The translations under genes and the position numbers were made by a program. 64,000 nucleotides of DNA from Quadrisphaera sp. DSM 44207 (GTDB taxonomy: Bacteria; Actinomycetota; Actinomycetes; Actinomycetales; Quadrisphaeraceae), in assembly GCF_900101335.1 (NCBI RefSeq), contig NZ_FNKA01000003.1, positions 124,001 to 188,000 of the forward strand, given 5' to 3'. Positions 34,601-44,171 of this stretch are shown here, one piece after another. Below the pieces are notes generated by a model. The model was not told where the DNA came from. It saw only the letters and a list, made by a program, of their open reading frames with translations, and did not search any database. The stretch's first letter is position 1. The number at the start of each line of letters is the position of its first letter.

Positions 34601-35090
34601 GCTCGAGGTCGAGGACCCGCAGCTGTTCCTGCGCCCCGGCCAGGTCGCCTGGGTCGGGCAGGTGCCGCGCGTGCTGTCGGGCTCCTTCGTCGACAACATC
34701 GCCCTCGACCACGACCGCGCCGTGCAGGCCGCCGTCGAGGACGCGCGGCTGGGCCGCGACGTGGAGGAGGCCGGCGGCCACGGCGCCCTGGTGGGCCACC
34801 GCGGGGTGCGGCTGTCCGGCGGGCAGGTGCAGCGCGTCGCCCTCGCCCGGGCCCTGGCCACGGACGCCGAGCTGATCGTCGCCGACGACGTCTCCTCCGC
34901 CCTCGACGCGCGCACCGAGATCGAGCTGTGGGAGGCGCTGCGCCACCGCGGCGCCACCGTCGTCGGCGCCAGCTCCAAGCGCTCGGCCCTGGCGCGCGCC
35001 GACTGCGTCGTCGTCCTCGACGAGGGGCGGGTCGCCGCGACCGGGCGCTGGGAGGACCTCGCCCCGGCCTGGGGCCACCTGGCCGGCTGA
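31659..35090 (+). CDS. Fused double ABC exporter (TMD-NBD-TMD-NBD)
   Basis: Single polypeptide of 1143 residues containing two full ABC exporter halves. First NBD: Walker A GRTGAGKST, degenerate signature LSAGEEQLV, Walker B VVVLDEAT with catalytic Glu. Second NBD: Walker A GRVGSGKSS, canonical LSGGQVQR, Walker B LIVADDVSS, where Asp replaces the catalytic Glu. The two sites are therefore asymmetric, as in heterodimeric exporters such as TmrAB or TM287/288: the composite site using NBD1's Glu with NBD2's signature should hydrolyse ATP and the other is degenerate. GTG 31659 was chosen for the AGGAG 5 bases upstream. The cargo is unknown. Confidence 0.93.
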   Translation: MRAAPLTWRRLAGRPSALAVAAAAVAAVGETLATVVAGRLADAPTPDLLAALAVLLLGATLLDTAGRTAFSGVVGRAEGRLRTDLVRAALRQPLPVLEEQAVGEVLDRVDDDPRQVGELLRRTGWELGRSVLRSVLAWVVAGLTWWPAWFAFPLVAFAAVAVSRRLARVVAERKLAEEAAWSDHSAQLEEAVAGRDDVRSSLGQPHVVRTYARQAAEVLRRVQATARASTAVSLRTGLVVHAMLAALAVAGVGLVSGGRLGTAELVTLWLLVTAFAGQLSQVTNHLPELQAGLGALARIRSLLSAPQEPDGGAPVPPGPADVEVRHLTFAYPGGFALSDVDLLVPAGATCALVGRTGAGKSTLAKLLSRAVEPPPGTVFVGGQDVTATAVDDLRRTVGVVTQRTELLAATLEENITLFADVPPGAVQDAVEALGLPDWVASLPHGLATRLGTGGTTLSAGEEQLVAFARLLVRDVAVVVLDEATARMDPQTEALVTGAAERLLAGRTGVVVAHRLSTTRRADSVAVLERGRVVQSGPREELAAAPGPFAELLRAAGHAPPAPAAGRALSVRAERRALPPAPPVRPPGLARTVVRLIAVHPQWGLLGALCFLGVSLLSAYGAVTGYLWGRVVGGLEAGRAPWSTAGLLAAAVLTAPLLLAVAFRTYFPWWSAVTLRLRLGVLRGQTMQRRLARTPPGEVAARALDTDRLVVYVDRWVDVTIGVLVVVATAVAGQSLLAGAVVGGVLVLSALVSVAGAPLAGSSAREAGDERARFGRSLVSALDAARTVKLAAATSAVLAHLAAVDARRVAASVREFRVRTLLEGVPNLLVRTGVVAAWAAHLTGVWDLPTTLLVTTAVSGSDWFGTVAGAAITEAPVARRWLQASSELAGGTDLVAPPDGVDLVTGAAPSPPLTGRVPLERLVLERVTAVHDDGTVGVADVDLSVDAGELVLLVGRVGSGKSSLLAALAGLVDHEGSIRWNELEVEDPQLFLRPGQVAWVGQVPRVLSGSFVDNIALDHDRAVQAAVEDARLGRDVEEAGGHGALVGHRGVRLSGGQVQRVALARALATDAELIVADDVSSALDARTEIELWEALRHRGATVVGASSKRSALARADCVVVLDEGRVAATGRWEDLAPAWGHLAG

Positions 35091-35101
35091 CCCGCAGGGG
35101 G

Positions 35102-37022
<1,921 letters not shown>

Positions 37023-37046
37023 CGCGCCGTCCGCCTCGGCCCTGTG

Positions 37047-38477
37047 TCAGGACGAGGACGTGCTCGGGGTCGCCGTGGTGCTGACGCCGGCGCCGCTGGA
37101 CGACGCGGCGCCCCGCGCGTGGCGGCGCAGCCGCTCGACGAGGTCGGCGCGGGCCGGGGCGGGAGCCCCCTCCGCGTCGGCGCCGGGTCGCCAGCCGCGG
37201 GCGAGCAGGTCCTGCACGCGCGGCGCCGCGGTCAGCAGCGCCTGCGGCGCGTCGACCATGTGCATGTGGCGCAGGACGGTCCGCGCGATCACCGGATCCG
37301 CGCCGGCCGCGGCCAGGACCGCCAGCCGGGGCAGCTGCCCCGGCGGGACGGAGGCCAGGAGGGCCGGGCCGGCGGGCCGCCCGGCGATCCCCGCCCGCCA
37401 CACGGCGGTGCGCGAGCGGTCGAGCTCGCAGCCGTCCTCGAACCACTCCCGCAGCTCCCCGCGCTCCCACGCGTCGGTGGCCTCCCGCCAGGAGCGGGCG
37501 TCGCCGGGGTCGGCCGCCACCGCGGAGGCCAGGCGCAGCGCCGAGGCCACGGCCAGCGCCGTCCCGCGCCCGAAGTGGGGGTTCGTGGTGCACACGACGT
37601 CCCCCACCCGGTGCAGGCCGAGCGGGGCGTCCTCGCGCAGCACCCGGTGGGTGTTGCGCAGCCCGCCCATGACCCGGACCGCGGAGATCGGCTCGGCCTG
37701 CTGGGGAGCGATCCACTCGAGCGCCATCGGCACCGCGGCCAGCGCCGCGTCGAAGACCTCGCCGTGGCGGGCCTGCGCCAGCTCGTCGTCCTCGGGCAGG
37801 CGGGCCAGGGCCGCGGTGAACGTGCCGGCGTCGTGGGGGAAGACGAGGACGGCGTACCCGTCGCTCTCGGCCACGGCGATGATCCTCCGGTTGGCCCGGG
37901 GCGCGCAGGCGCCCGGGCGCAGCCGGTAGCGGCGGGAGGCGTAGACCTCGTTCGAGGGCTCGTCGACCTCGTCGCCGACCAGGTCCTCGGTCAGCCGCCC
38001 GCGCCGGCCCCCCGCGTCCACGACGAGCCGCGCCGGCAGCACGTCCCCGGTGCGCAGCCGCAGGCCCGTCACCCGCCCGCCGGAGCGCACCACCGCGGCG
38101 GCGCTCCCGGCCACCCGGCCCACGCGGGGCTCGGCCGCGAGCACCTCCCGCAGCACCCGCTCCAGGGTGCTGCGCCGGCACCAGGCCGCCCTCACGGGTC
38201 CGGGCAGCGGCACCGGGACGGCCCCGGCCGCCGACAGCGCGTCGAGGACGTCGGGCAGCTCGCGCTGCAGCTCGGCGAAGAGCCGGGCGAGGAAGGCGTG
38301 CGGGTGGTGGAACTGCGCCACGCCGCTGCGCTCCCACGCCTCGACGTCCCCGCCCTGCGGCGGCCCCGAGGCGTCCCGCTCGACCACGGTGACCGACCAC
38401 CCCTGACGGGCCAGGCCCAGGGCGGCGGTGGTCCCGCCCGGTCCGCTCCCGACGACCACGGCCTGCTGCTGCGCCAT
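37047..38477 (-). CDS. FAD-dependent monooxygenase-like flavoprotein
   Basis: Protein of 476 residues from ATG 38477. The FAD-binding fold shows GxGxxG as VVVGSGPGGTTAALGLARQGW, then RLVVDAGGRRG and a later GDVVCTTNPHFGRGTALAVASAL. The layout resembles squalene-epoxidase- or geranylgeranyl-reductase-like oxidoreductases of the p-hydroxybenzoate hydroxylase group. No substrate can be named. The gene is convergent with pdxH and has a 487-bp unassigned region upstream. Confidence 0.8.
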   Translation of the reverse strand: MAQQQAVVVGSGPGGTTAALGLARQGWSVTVVERDASGPPQGGDVEAWERSGVAQFHHPHAFLARLFAELQRELPDVLDALSAAGAVPVPLPGPVRAAWCRRSTLERVLREVLAAEPRVGRVAGSAAAVVRSGGRVTGLRLRTGDVLPARLVVDAGGRRGRLTEDLVGDEVDEPSNEVYASRRYRLRPGACAPRANRRIIAVAESDGYAVLVFPHDAGTFTAALARLPEDDELAQARHGEVFDAALAAVPMALEWIAPQQAEPISAVRVMGGLRNTHRVLREDAPLGLHRVGDVVCTTNPHFGRGTALAVASALRLASAVAADPGDARSWREATDAWERGELREWFEDGCELDRSRTAVWRAGIAGRPAGPALLASVPPGQLPRLAVLAAAGADPVIARTVLRHMHMVDAPQALLTAAPRVQDLLARGWRPGADAEGAPAPARADLVERLRRHARGAASSSGAGVSTTATPSTSSS

Positions 38478-38964
38478 CTCGCCCCCGCTCCTCGCGGCCG
38501 GTGGCCCTCCCGCCACCGGGCGCGACCATGATCCCGAGGAGGAGGGCCGAGGGACACCCCCGCGGGGGCAGAGGGGACCAAGGACCCGGTGCGCCGTCGC
38601 CGTCACGCCGTGGGCGAAAAGCCGTGGACCGGCTCCGCGCCGCGACGTACCCTCGATGCACACGGGAGAGGAGGTGGTCCGAACAGTGTGTGATTCTCGG
38701 ACTCGTGAGGTGACTGCCCGCTAGCCGATCCGGCAGCGAGAGCCACCCGGACGGCCAGTGAATCCCTGGCAGTCACCGGCGCCCGCGGGAGTCGCGCCCT
38801 CGTCCAGCGCGACGCCCCCTCTGCGGAGGGGAGCCCGCGGGCGTTCCCGTGCCCGCACGCCCTCCCGAGCGCACTCCGCCGGCGAAGCGCACTCCAGGAG
38901 GCCCCTCGCGCTGCACTCCGCCCGCGACGTGCAGCGCGAGGAGCGCAGGACGGCGGACGGCGCC
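38478..38964. other. 487-bp intergenic region
   Basis: No convincing gene. It holds the promoter side of the flavoprotein gene (left), a possible 22-codon plus-strand frame beginning ATG 38656 (MHTGEEVV...), for which I see no function, and the photolyase 3' hairpin at 38904. GCACTCC recurs several times in 38880-38920. Confidence 0.5.
38904..38941 (-). terminator. Hairpin downstream of photolyase
   Basis: CCTCGCGCTGCAC (38904-38916) pairs perfectly with GTGCAGCGCGAGG (38929-38941), 12-base loop, 23 bp past the photolyase stop. Confidence 0.65.
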
Positions 38965-40329
38965 TCAGTCCTTGACGGCCTGGTAGCGGGCGAGGGCCTC
39001 CGCCCGCTCGGCCGCGTGGTCGACGATCCGCTGCGGGTACCCGTGCGCGTACCCGTCGGGCGCGGCCCACGGCTCGTGCACCGCCGCCCCGGCCAGGTGG
39101 CGCAGCTCGGGCACGTAGCGGCGCACGTACTCGCCGTCCGGGTCGGACTTCTCCCCCTGGGTGACGGGGTTGAAGACCCGGAAGTACGGCGCGGAGTCCG
39201 TGCCCGTGCCGGCCACCCACTGCCACCCGAGCTGGTTGCTCGCCAGGTCGCCGTCGCGCAGCCAGTGCATGAAGTACCGCGCCCCGACCCGCCAGTGCAC
39301 GTGCAGGTCCTTGACGAGGAAGCTGGCCGCCACCATGCGGGCCCGGTTGTGCACCCACGCCTCGGCGCGCAGCTGCCGCATCGCGGCGTCGACGAACGGG
39401 TAGCCCGTGCGGCCCTCCTCCCACGCCGCCACCTCGCGCGCGGCCTCGGCCTCGCTCGCGAACCGCATCGCGTCCATGCGGGGGCGCAGGGAGCGGCGCG
39501 CGGCGTCCGGGCGGTGCCACAGCACGTCGGCGTTGAACTCGCGCCACGCCAGCTCGCGGCGGTAGGCCTGCGCGCCCGGCGATCGGGGGTCGGGGGCCGC
39601 GTCGAGGTCGGCCAGCAGCGTGCGCGGGTGGACCTCCCCGTACTTCAGGTGCGCCGACAGCTGGGAGCTGCCGGCGACGTCCGGGCGGTCGCGCGCGTCG
39701 CCGTAGCCGGCCACCGAGCCCGAGAACGCGCGCCAGCGCTCCAGCGCCGCCGCCTCGCCGACGGGCGGCAGCACGATCCCCTGCAGGTCCGGGTCGGGGG
39801 GGACGTCCTCGCCGGGCACCGACAGCCAGCGCACGCCCTGCGGGCGCGGGGCGGGAGCGGGCCGGCCGTGCTCCTCCCAGGCGCGGGAGAAGGGCGTGTA
39901 GACGCTGAACGGCGTCCCGCTGCTGGTCAGCAGCGTGCCGGGACCGACGGCGTAGGGCGTGCCGGTGCGCACCAGCCGCCGGCCGGCGGCGGACAGCGCG
40001 GCGTCGACGCGCTCGTCGCGGGCGCGCCCGTGCGGCCCGGTGTCCGCGGTGACGTGCACCTCCTGCGCGCCGACCTCCTCCGCGACGGCCGGGACGACGC
40101 GCGCCGGGTCGCCCGAGCGCACCACCAGCGCCCCGCCGAGGGACTCGCGCAGCGCCCTCAGCGACCGGAACAGCCACGCGGTGCGCGGCGCCCCGGCGGG
40201 GTCGAGCAGCGCCGGGTCGAGGACGAACAGCGCCAGGACGCCGTCCCCGCCGGCCCGCGCGGCGGCGAGCAGGGCGGGGTGGTCGCCCAGGCGCAGGTCG
40301 CGGCGGAACCACAGCACGGTCGGCGGCAC
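38965..40329 (-). CDS. phrB: Deoxyribodipyrimidine photolyase
   Basis: Light-driven repair enzyme of 454 residues that splits cyclobutane pyrimidine dimers. The N-terminal antenna domain starts PTVLWFRRDLRLGDHPAL. The FAD domain contains WREFNADVLWHRPD, GRTGYPFVDAAMRQL, WVHNRARMVAASFLVKDL, and the Trp-rich NQLGWQWVAGTGTDSAPYFRVFNP. This is the class I CPD-photolyase pattern. It is divergent from the IdeR gene across 93 bp. Confidence 0.94.
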   Translation of the reverse strand: MPPTVLWFRRDLRLGDHPALLAAARAGGDGVLALFVLDPALLDPAGAPRTAWLFRSLRALRESLGGALVVRSGDPARVVPAVAEEVGAQEVHVTADTGPHGRARDERVDAALSAAGRRLVRTGTPYAVGPGTLLTSSGTPFSVYTPFSRAWEEHGRPAPAPRPQGVRWLSVPGEDVPPDPDLQGIVLPPVGEAAALERWRAFSGSVAGYGDARDRPDVAGSSQLSAHLKYGEVHPRTLLADLDAAPDPRSPGAQAYRRELAWREFNADVLWHRPDAARRSLRPRMDAMRFASEAEAAREVAAWEEGRTGYPFVDAAMRQLRAEAWVHNRARMVAASFLVKDLHVHWRVGARYFMHWLRDGDLASNQLGWQWVAGTGTDSAPYFRVFNPVTQGEKSDPDGEYVRRYVPELRHLAGAAVHEPWAAPDGYAHGYPQRIVDHAAERAEALARYQAVKD

Positions 40330-40422
40330 CTGCGAAGGCTAGTCCTCGGTGCCGACGGCGGCCCGTCGCAATACGGTGTCGACAGGGTCCACCACCCCGG
40401 CACGAGGGAGAGGACGGCGGTC

Positions 40423-41148
40423 GTGAGCGACCTCATCGACACCACGGAGATGTACCTGCGGACGATCTACGAGCTCGAGGAGGAGGGCGTCGTGCCGCTG
40501 CGGGCGCGCATCGCCCAGCGGCTCGGGCAGTCGGGGCCGACGGTCTCCCAGACCGTGGCGCGCATGGAGCGCGCGGGCCTGCTCGTCGTCAGCGGCGACC
40601 GCCACCTGGAGCTGACCGAGGACGGGCGCAGCAAGGCGACGCGGGTGATGCGCAAGCACCGCCTCGCCGAGCGCCTGCTCACCGACCTCATCGGCCTGGA
40701 GTGGGAGTACGTGCACGAGGAGGCGTGCCGCTGGGAGCACGTGATGAGCGAGCGCGTCGAGCGGCGCATCGTGGCGCTGCTGGACCACCCCGTCGAGTCC
40801 CCCTACGGCAACCCGATCCCGGGCCTGGGGGAGATCGGGGAGGAGGCCGAGGTCGAGGACTTCCGCGCCGGCCTGGTCCCCTTGACCCAGGCGGCGACCA
40901 CCGAGCCGCAGGAGGTGCGGGTGCGGCGCCTGGGCGAGCCCGCGCAGACCGACCCGGCGTCGATGGCCCGCCTGGCGCACGTGGGGCTGCGCCCGGGGCG
41001 CAGCGTGCGCGTGCACCGCCCCGAGCGGGGGGCGGTGGTCGTCAGCTCCCTGGACGGCGGCGGCTCGCTGGAGCTGGCGGACGAGGTGGCTGCTCACGTG
41101 TTCGTCATCAACGGCTCCGGAGCGTCACAGCCCTCCCACGACATGTGA
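40423..41148 (+). CDS. ideR: DtxR/IdeR iron-dependent repressor
   Basis: Metal-activated repressor of 241 residues with an N-terminal winged helix (LGQSGPTVSQTVARMERAGL), a dimerisation/metal domain and a C-terminal SH3-like domain. Counting from GTG 40423, the ligands fall at the canonical DtxR numbers: M10, C102, E105, H106 (primary site) and H79, E83, H98 (ancillary site). This fixes the start and argues for a genuine Fe(II) regulator of iron uptake and storage rather than a Mn-specific relative. GGGAGAGG precedes the start. Confidence 0.94.
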   Translation: MSDLIDTTEMYLRTIYELEEEGVVPLRARIAQRLGQSGPTVSQTVARMERAGLLVVSGDRHLELTEDGRSKATRVMRKHRLAERLLTDLIGLEWEYVHEEACRWEHVMSERVERRIVALLDHPVESPYGNPIPGLGEIGEEAEVEDFRAGLVPLTQAATTEPQEVRVRRLGEPAQTDPASMARLAHVGLRPGRSVRVHRPERGAVVVSSLDGGGSLELADEVAAHVFVINGSGASQPSHDM

Positions 41149-41159
41149 TGCAGATCACG
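41144..41159. promoter_or_regulatory. Crp-like (cAMP receptor protein) binding site
   Basis: TGTGATGCAGATCACG fits TGTGA-N6-TCACA with one mismatch at the end. It overlaps the ideR stop codon and lies about 67 bp upstream of the inferred transcription start of the nlpC gene, a class I activator position. Confidence 0.6.
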
Positions 41160-41180
41160 TTTCATCGGGCCTGTGTCTGT

Positions 41181-41211
41181 TTGCTGGTTCGGGGTCGGGC
41201 TCCGTTAGTGT
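41181..41211 (+). promoter_or_regulatory. Promoter of the riboswitch-nlpC unit
   Basis: TTGCTG (41181-41186) and TTAGTG/TAGTGT (41205-41211) with an 18-19 bp spacer resemble a housekeeping sigma promoter. Transcription would start near 41219, just ahead of the riboswitch. Confidence 0.5.
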
Positions 41212-41251
41212 CGGCGACGTCTTCGGGCCCCTCCTCCGGAGACGCTCTGCC

Positions 41252-41432
41252 GGACGCCTAGCCCTGCCGCCGGCGAGAGGCCGATCGACACCGCCGGCAG
41301 GGGCGGGGGACCCACTTCCGGGGCTCCACAGGCGGAGCTCCTCGGGGTGAAGCGCGCAGCACGGCCGCTCGGCGGCCGGGACGGCGCCGGGCGCGACCCC
41401 GCCCGAACCCGACAGCTCACCTCGCAGGCGAC
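41252..41432 (+). promoter_or_regulatory. c-di-AMP (ydaO/yuaA) riboswitch
   Basis: The 300-bp leader of the NlpC/P60 gene carries the conserved blocks of the ydaO aptamer: GCCTAGCCCTGCCG near the 5' end, GGGGGACCCA in the middle, CTCGGGGTGAAGC, and the 3' block ACCCGACAGCTCACCTCG followed by CAGGCGA. CCCTGCCG pairs perfectly with the later CGGCAGGG. In actinobacteria this class commonly sits before cell-wall hydrolase genes and turns them off when c-di-AMP is high. Boundaries are approximate. Confidence 0.88.
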
Positions 41433-41449
41433 TGGAGAGGTCTGACCAC

Positions 41450-42403
41450 GTGACGACTCGGACGCTCGGCCGGCACCGCGCTGCGGTCCGCCCGAAGACC
41501 CCCCTCACCACCATCGGTGAGGCGGTGTCCGCCAACGCGACGAACGTGAGCCGCCGCTCCGCCGTCCTGGCCGCCTCCTCCGGGCTGCTGGTGACGATGG
41601 GGCTGCCGGCCGCGGGAGCCACCGTCTTCGAGGCGTCCGCACCCGCCGCCGCGGGGACGACGCAGCAGCTGGCCGCCGTGCCCGCCGCGCCGCCGGCCCC
41701 GCCCGCGCCCGCCGCGCCGATCAGCGTCCCCGCCGACGCGCAGGTCAGCCTCGCCCTGAGCGCCGTGACCACCGTCGACACCGCGCAGTTCGAGGCCCAG
41801 CAGGCCGCGGAGCGGGCCGAGCGCGAGGCCGCCGAGGCCCGCGCCTCCCGCGCCGCCGAGCGCGAGGCGCGGCGCCAGGCCGAGCAGGAGGCCGCGCGGG
41901 AGGCGGAGCGCGAGTCCGAGCGCGAGGCCGCCGCCTCCGGCGAGCGCGCCGCCGCGCAGACCGCGAGCCGCAGCAGCCGCTCCTCGCAGGCGCCCGCGGA
42001 GGAGCCCGAGGACGACGGCGCCGAGACCGTCGCCGCGGTGACCGGCGCCGGCGCGGGTGCCGGCGCCGCCGTCGACCTCGCCAAGCGCTACATCGGCACG
42101 CCGTACCGCTACGGCGGCACCACGCCGGCCGGCTTCGACTGCTCCGGCTTCATCCAGTACGTCTACGGCCAGCTCGGCGTCTCCCTGCCGCGCACGGCCT
42201 CCGCGCAGCAGGCCGCCGGCACGCGCGTGTCCGCCGCCGCGGCGCGCCCGGGCGACATCGTCTCCTTCACCGGCTCCGGCGGCGTCTACCACAACGGCAT
42301 CTACGTCGGCGGCGGCATGATGATCGACTCCCCGCGCAGCGGCAAGAGCATCGACGTCCGCTCCATCTGGTCCTCGGACGTCACGTTCACCCGCGTCGGC
42401 TGA
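41450..42403 (+). CDS. Secreted NlpC/P60 peptidoglycan hydrolase
   Basis: Cell-wall endopeptidase of 317 residues. An N-terminal signal-like helix (AVLAASSGLLVTMGLPAAGA, residues 38-57), a Pro/Ala linker, then a charged Ala/Glu/Arg coiled coil (about 113-165) lead into the C-terminal NlpC/P60 domain with Cys231 (FDCSGF) and His281 (VYHNGIYVGG). It cuts peptide stems of peptidoglycan. Its long leader carries a Crp-like site and a c-di-AMP riboswitch, the same control logic reported for rpfA-type genes in streptomycetes. Confidence 0.92.
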   Translation: MTTRTLGRHRAAVRPKTPLTTIGEAVSANATNVSRRSAVLAASSGLLVTMGLPAAGATVFEASAPAAAGTTQQLAAVPAAPPAPPAPAAPISVPADAQVSLALSAVTTVDTAQFEAQQAAERAEREAAEARASRAAEREARRQAEQEAAREAERESEREAAASGERAAAQTASRSSRSSQAPAEEPEDDGAETVAAVTGAGAGAGAAVDLAKRYIGTPYRYGGTTPAGFDCSGFIQYVYGQLGVSLPRTASAQQAAGTRVSAAAARPGDIVSFTGSGGVYHNGIYVGGGMMIDSPRSGKSIDVRSIWSSDVTFTRVG

Positions 42404-42540
42404 CGGCGCCGCGGGAACGGGGATGATCGCCGGCTCCCGCGCGTCGTACGCTCTGCCCGTGGTCGTGCCACCCTCGCCAGCCCCTCGCGGGGGTGGTCCC
42501 GGCGCGCATGCCGGGGCCCCGAGCCGGCCCTCCCCAGCAC

Positions 42541-42582
42541 CGCCGACAGGCGCCGTCCCGCCCGGGACGGCGCCTGTCGGCG
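42541..42582 (+). terminator. Strong hairpin after nlpC gene
   Basis: Perfect 20-bp stem (42541-42560 with 42563-42582) lying between the NlpC/P60 and HNH genes, 138 bp after the former's stop and 31 bp before the latter's start. Confidence 0.7.
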
Positions 42583-42613
42583 TCCCGGGCCCGGCGCGGG
42601 GGAGGAGGGCGCC

Positions 42614-43117
42614 GTGCGCACCCTGGTGCTGAACGCCGGCTACGAGCCGCTGGCCGTGGTGCCGCTGCGCCGCGCGATCGTGCTCGTGCTCACCGACAAG
42701 GCCAGCGTGCTCGTCGCCGAGGACCTGCCGGTGACCTCCCCCGGCGGCGAGGTGCCCCGCCCGGCGGTGATCGTGCTGACCCGGTACGTGCGCGTGCCGT
42801 TCGGGCGCGCGGTGCCCGTCTCGCGCCGCGGGGTGCTGCGCCGCGACGGCTCCCGCTGCGCCTACTGCGCCCGCAGCGCCAGCACGGTCGACCACGTGCT
42901 GCCGCGCAGCCGCGGCGGCACCGACACCTGGGAGAACCTCGTCGCCTGCTGCCTGCGCTGCAACGGCGCCAAGGGCGACCGGACGCCGGAGGAGATGGGC
43001 TGGTCGCTGCGCCACCGCCCGCGCACGCCCCGCGGCGCGGCGTGGCTGCTGCGCGGCGCCGAGCACTCCAGCCCGCTGTGGCTGGACTACCTGCCCGAGG
43101 TCCCGGACGCCGCCTGA
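42614..43117 (+). CDS. HNH endonuclease
   Basis: Protein of 167 residues. A beta-rich N-terminal part (MRTLVLNAGYEPLAVVPLRRAI, shown by TLVLNAGYEPL) common to a widespread actinobacterial HNH family is followed by the zinc-bound HNH motif CAYCARSASTVDHVLPRSRG and CLRCNGAKGDRTPEEMG. Members are chromosomally conserved, non-phage; substrate and role are unknown. It converges on ligD-pol across the palindrome at 43134. Confidence 0.88.
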   Translation: MRTLVLNAGYEPLAVVPLRRAIVLVLTDKASVLVAEDLPVTSPGGEVPRPAVIVLTRYVRVPFGRAVPVSRRGVLRRDGSRCAYCARSASTVDHVLPRSRGGTDTWENLVACCLRCNGAKGDRTPEEMGWSLRHRPRTPRGAAWLLRGAEHSSPLWLDYLPEVPDAA

Positions 43118-43133
43118 CCCGCCCACCCCGTCA

Positions 43134-43195
43134 CCTCGTGGTGATCTTGCAGGTCCGGACCGCCGGCGGTCCGGACCTGCAAGATCACCACGAGG
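43134..43195. repeat. Palindromic element copy 2 (perfect 62-bp palindrome)
   Basis: 31 bases (43134-43164) followed directly by their exact reverse complement (43165-43195). The core GTGATCTTGCAGGTCCGG matches copy 1 at 12500 except for one base. An outer inverted repeat TGACCCGCCC (43115-43124) / GGGCGGGTCA (43199-43208) includes the stop codons of both convergent genes. Probable bidirectional terminator. Confidence 0.9.
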
Positions 43196-43205
43196 AGCGG
43201 GCGGG

Positions 43206-44171
43206 TCAGCGCTCCGGCAGGCGCGGGCCCGGCGGGGAGCCCGGCCGCAGGGCGGCGGCCAGCAGGTCGCCGTCCGCGGCCAGTCGGGCGACGACCTCGT
43301 CCAGCTCCAGCTGCACCAGGTGCTCGCCCAGCTCCGACCAGCGCCGCGGGGCGGCCGCGGTGGGGCGCTCGCGCCCGCGCGGGGAGTACGGCGTGACGGT
43401 GGTCTTGGCGGCCGAGTTCTGGCTCCAGTCCAGCAGCACCCGCCCGGGCCGCAGCGCCTTCGTCATGACGGCGGTCACCAGGCGCGGGTGGTCGCGCGCC
43501 AGGCCCTGCGCCAGGCGCCGCGCGTAGGCGGAGACGACCGCGGCCTCCTGCCGGCCGGAGACGGGGGCGTACAGCTGCAGGCCCCTGCCGCCGCTCGTGA
43601 CGGGCACGGCCTGCAGCCCGTCGTCCCCGAGGCGCTCGGCCACCAGCAGCGCGAGCGTCGAGCACTCCGCCAGCCCCGCGCCCGGGCCGGGGTCGAGGTC
43701 GACGACGAGCCGGTCGGGGCAGCGGACGGCGCCGCGCGGCCCCACCCGCCACTGCGGCGTGTGCAGCTCCAGGGCCGCGAGGTTCGCCGCCCACACCAGC
43801 CCGGCGACGTCCTCGAGCACCGGCTGCACGAGCACCTCGCGCGAGCTCGCCGAGCCCGCGGCGGCGGCGCGCGAGCCGGACGTCGGCAGGCGCACGGTGC
43901 GCAGCCACGGCGGCGCCCCGGCGGGCGCGTTCTTCTCGTAGAAGCCCTGCGGGGAGCTCGCCCCGTGCGGCCAGCGGACGCGCGTGACCGGCCGCCCGGC
44001 CAGCTGGGCCAGCAGGGGCTCGGAGACCGCGACCAGGTACTGCACGAGCTCGGCCTTCGTGGTGCCGCTCGCGGGCCAGAGCACCTTCTCCAGCGACGTC
44101 AGCCGCAGCCGGCGCCCGCCGACGTCCACGACCTGCGCCGTGCCCGCGGACGGGCCCGCGGACGGCGTCAC
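43206..44171 (-). CDS. LigD-type polymerase/primase
   Basis: Stand-alone NHEJ polymerase of 321 residues. The LigD_pol fold has LTSLEKVLWP, PQGFYEKNAP, the metal-binding DLVVDLDPGPGAG-type motif (seen as RLVVDLDPGPGA), VTSGGRGLQLYAPV and the conserved WSQNSAAKTTVTPYSPRGRE. It fills or extends ends during Ku-dependent double-strand break repair. GTG 44171 overlaps the stop of the upstream ligase gene (GTGA), so the two are coupled. Confidence 0.92.
   Translation of the reverse strand: MTPSAGPSAGTAQVVDVGGRRLRLTSLEKVLWPASGTTKAELVQYLVAVSEPLLAQLAGRPVTRVRWPHGASSPQGFYEKNAPAGAPPWLRTVRLPTSGSRAAAAGSASSREVLVQPVLEDVAGLVWAANLAALELHTPQWRVGPRGAVRCPDRLVVDLDPGPGAGLAECSTLALLVAERLGDDGLQAVPVTSGGRGLQLYAPVSGRQEAAVVSAYARRLAQGLARDHPRLVTAVMTKALRPGRVLLDWSQNSAAKTTVTPYSPRGRERPTAAAPRRWSELGEHLVQLELDEVVARLAADGDLLAAALRPGSPPGPRLPER

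Noticed and set aside
38656-38724. Possible 22-codon leader peptide (MHTGEEVV...)
   Set aside because: It points at the 3' end of the photolyase gene, no gene follows on its strand, and no attenuator structure could be drawn.
42614-43117. HNH gene as part of a mobile intron or phage
   Set aside because: It has normal composition, no intron or phage genes nearby, and belongs to a widespread chromosomal actinobacterial family.
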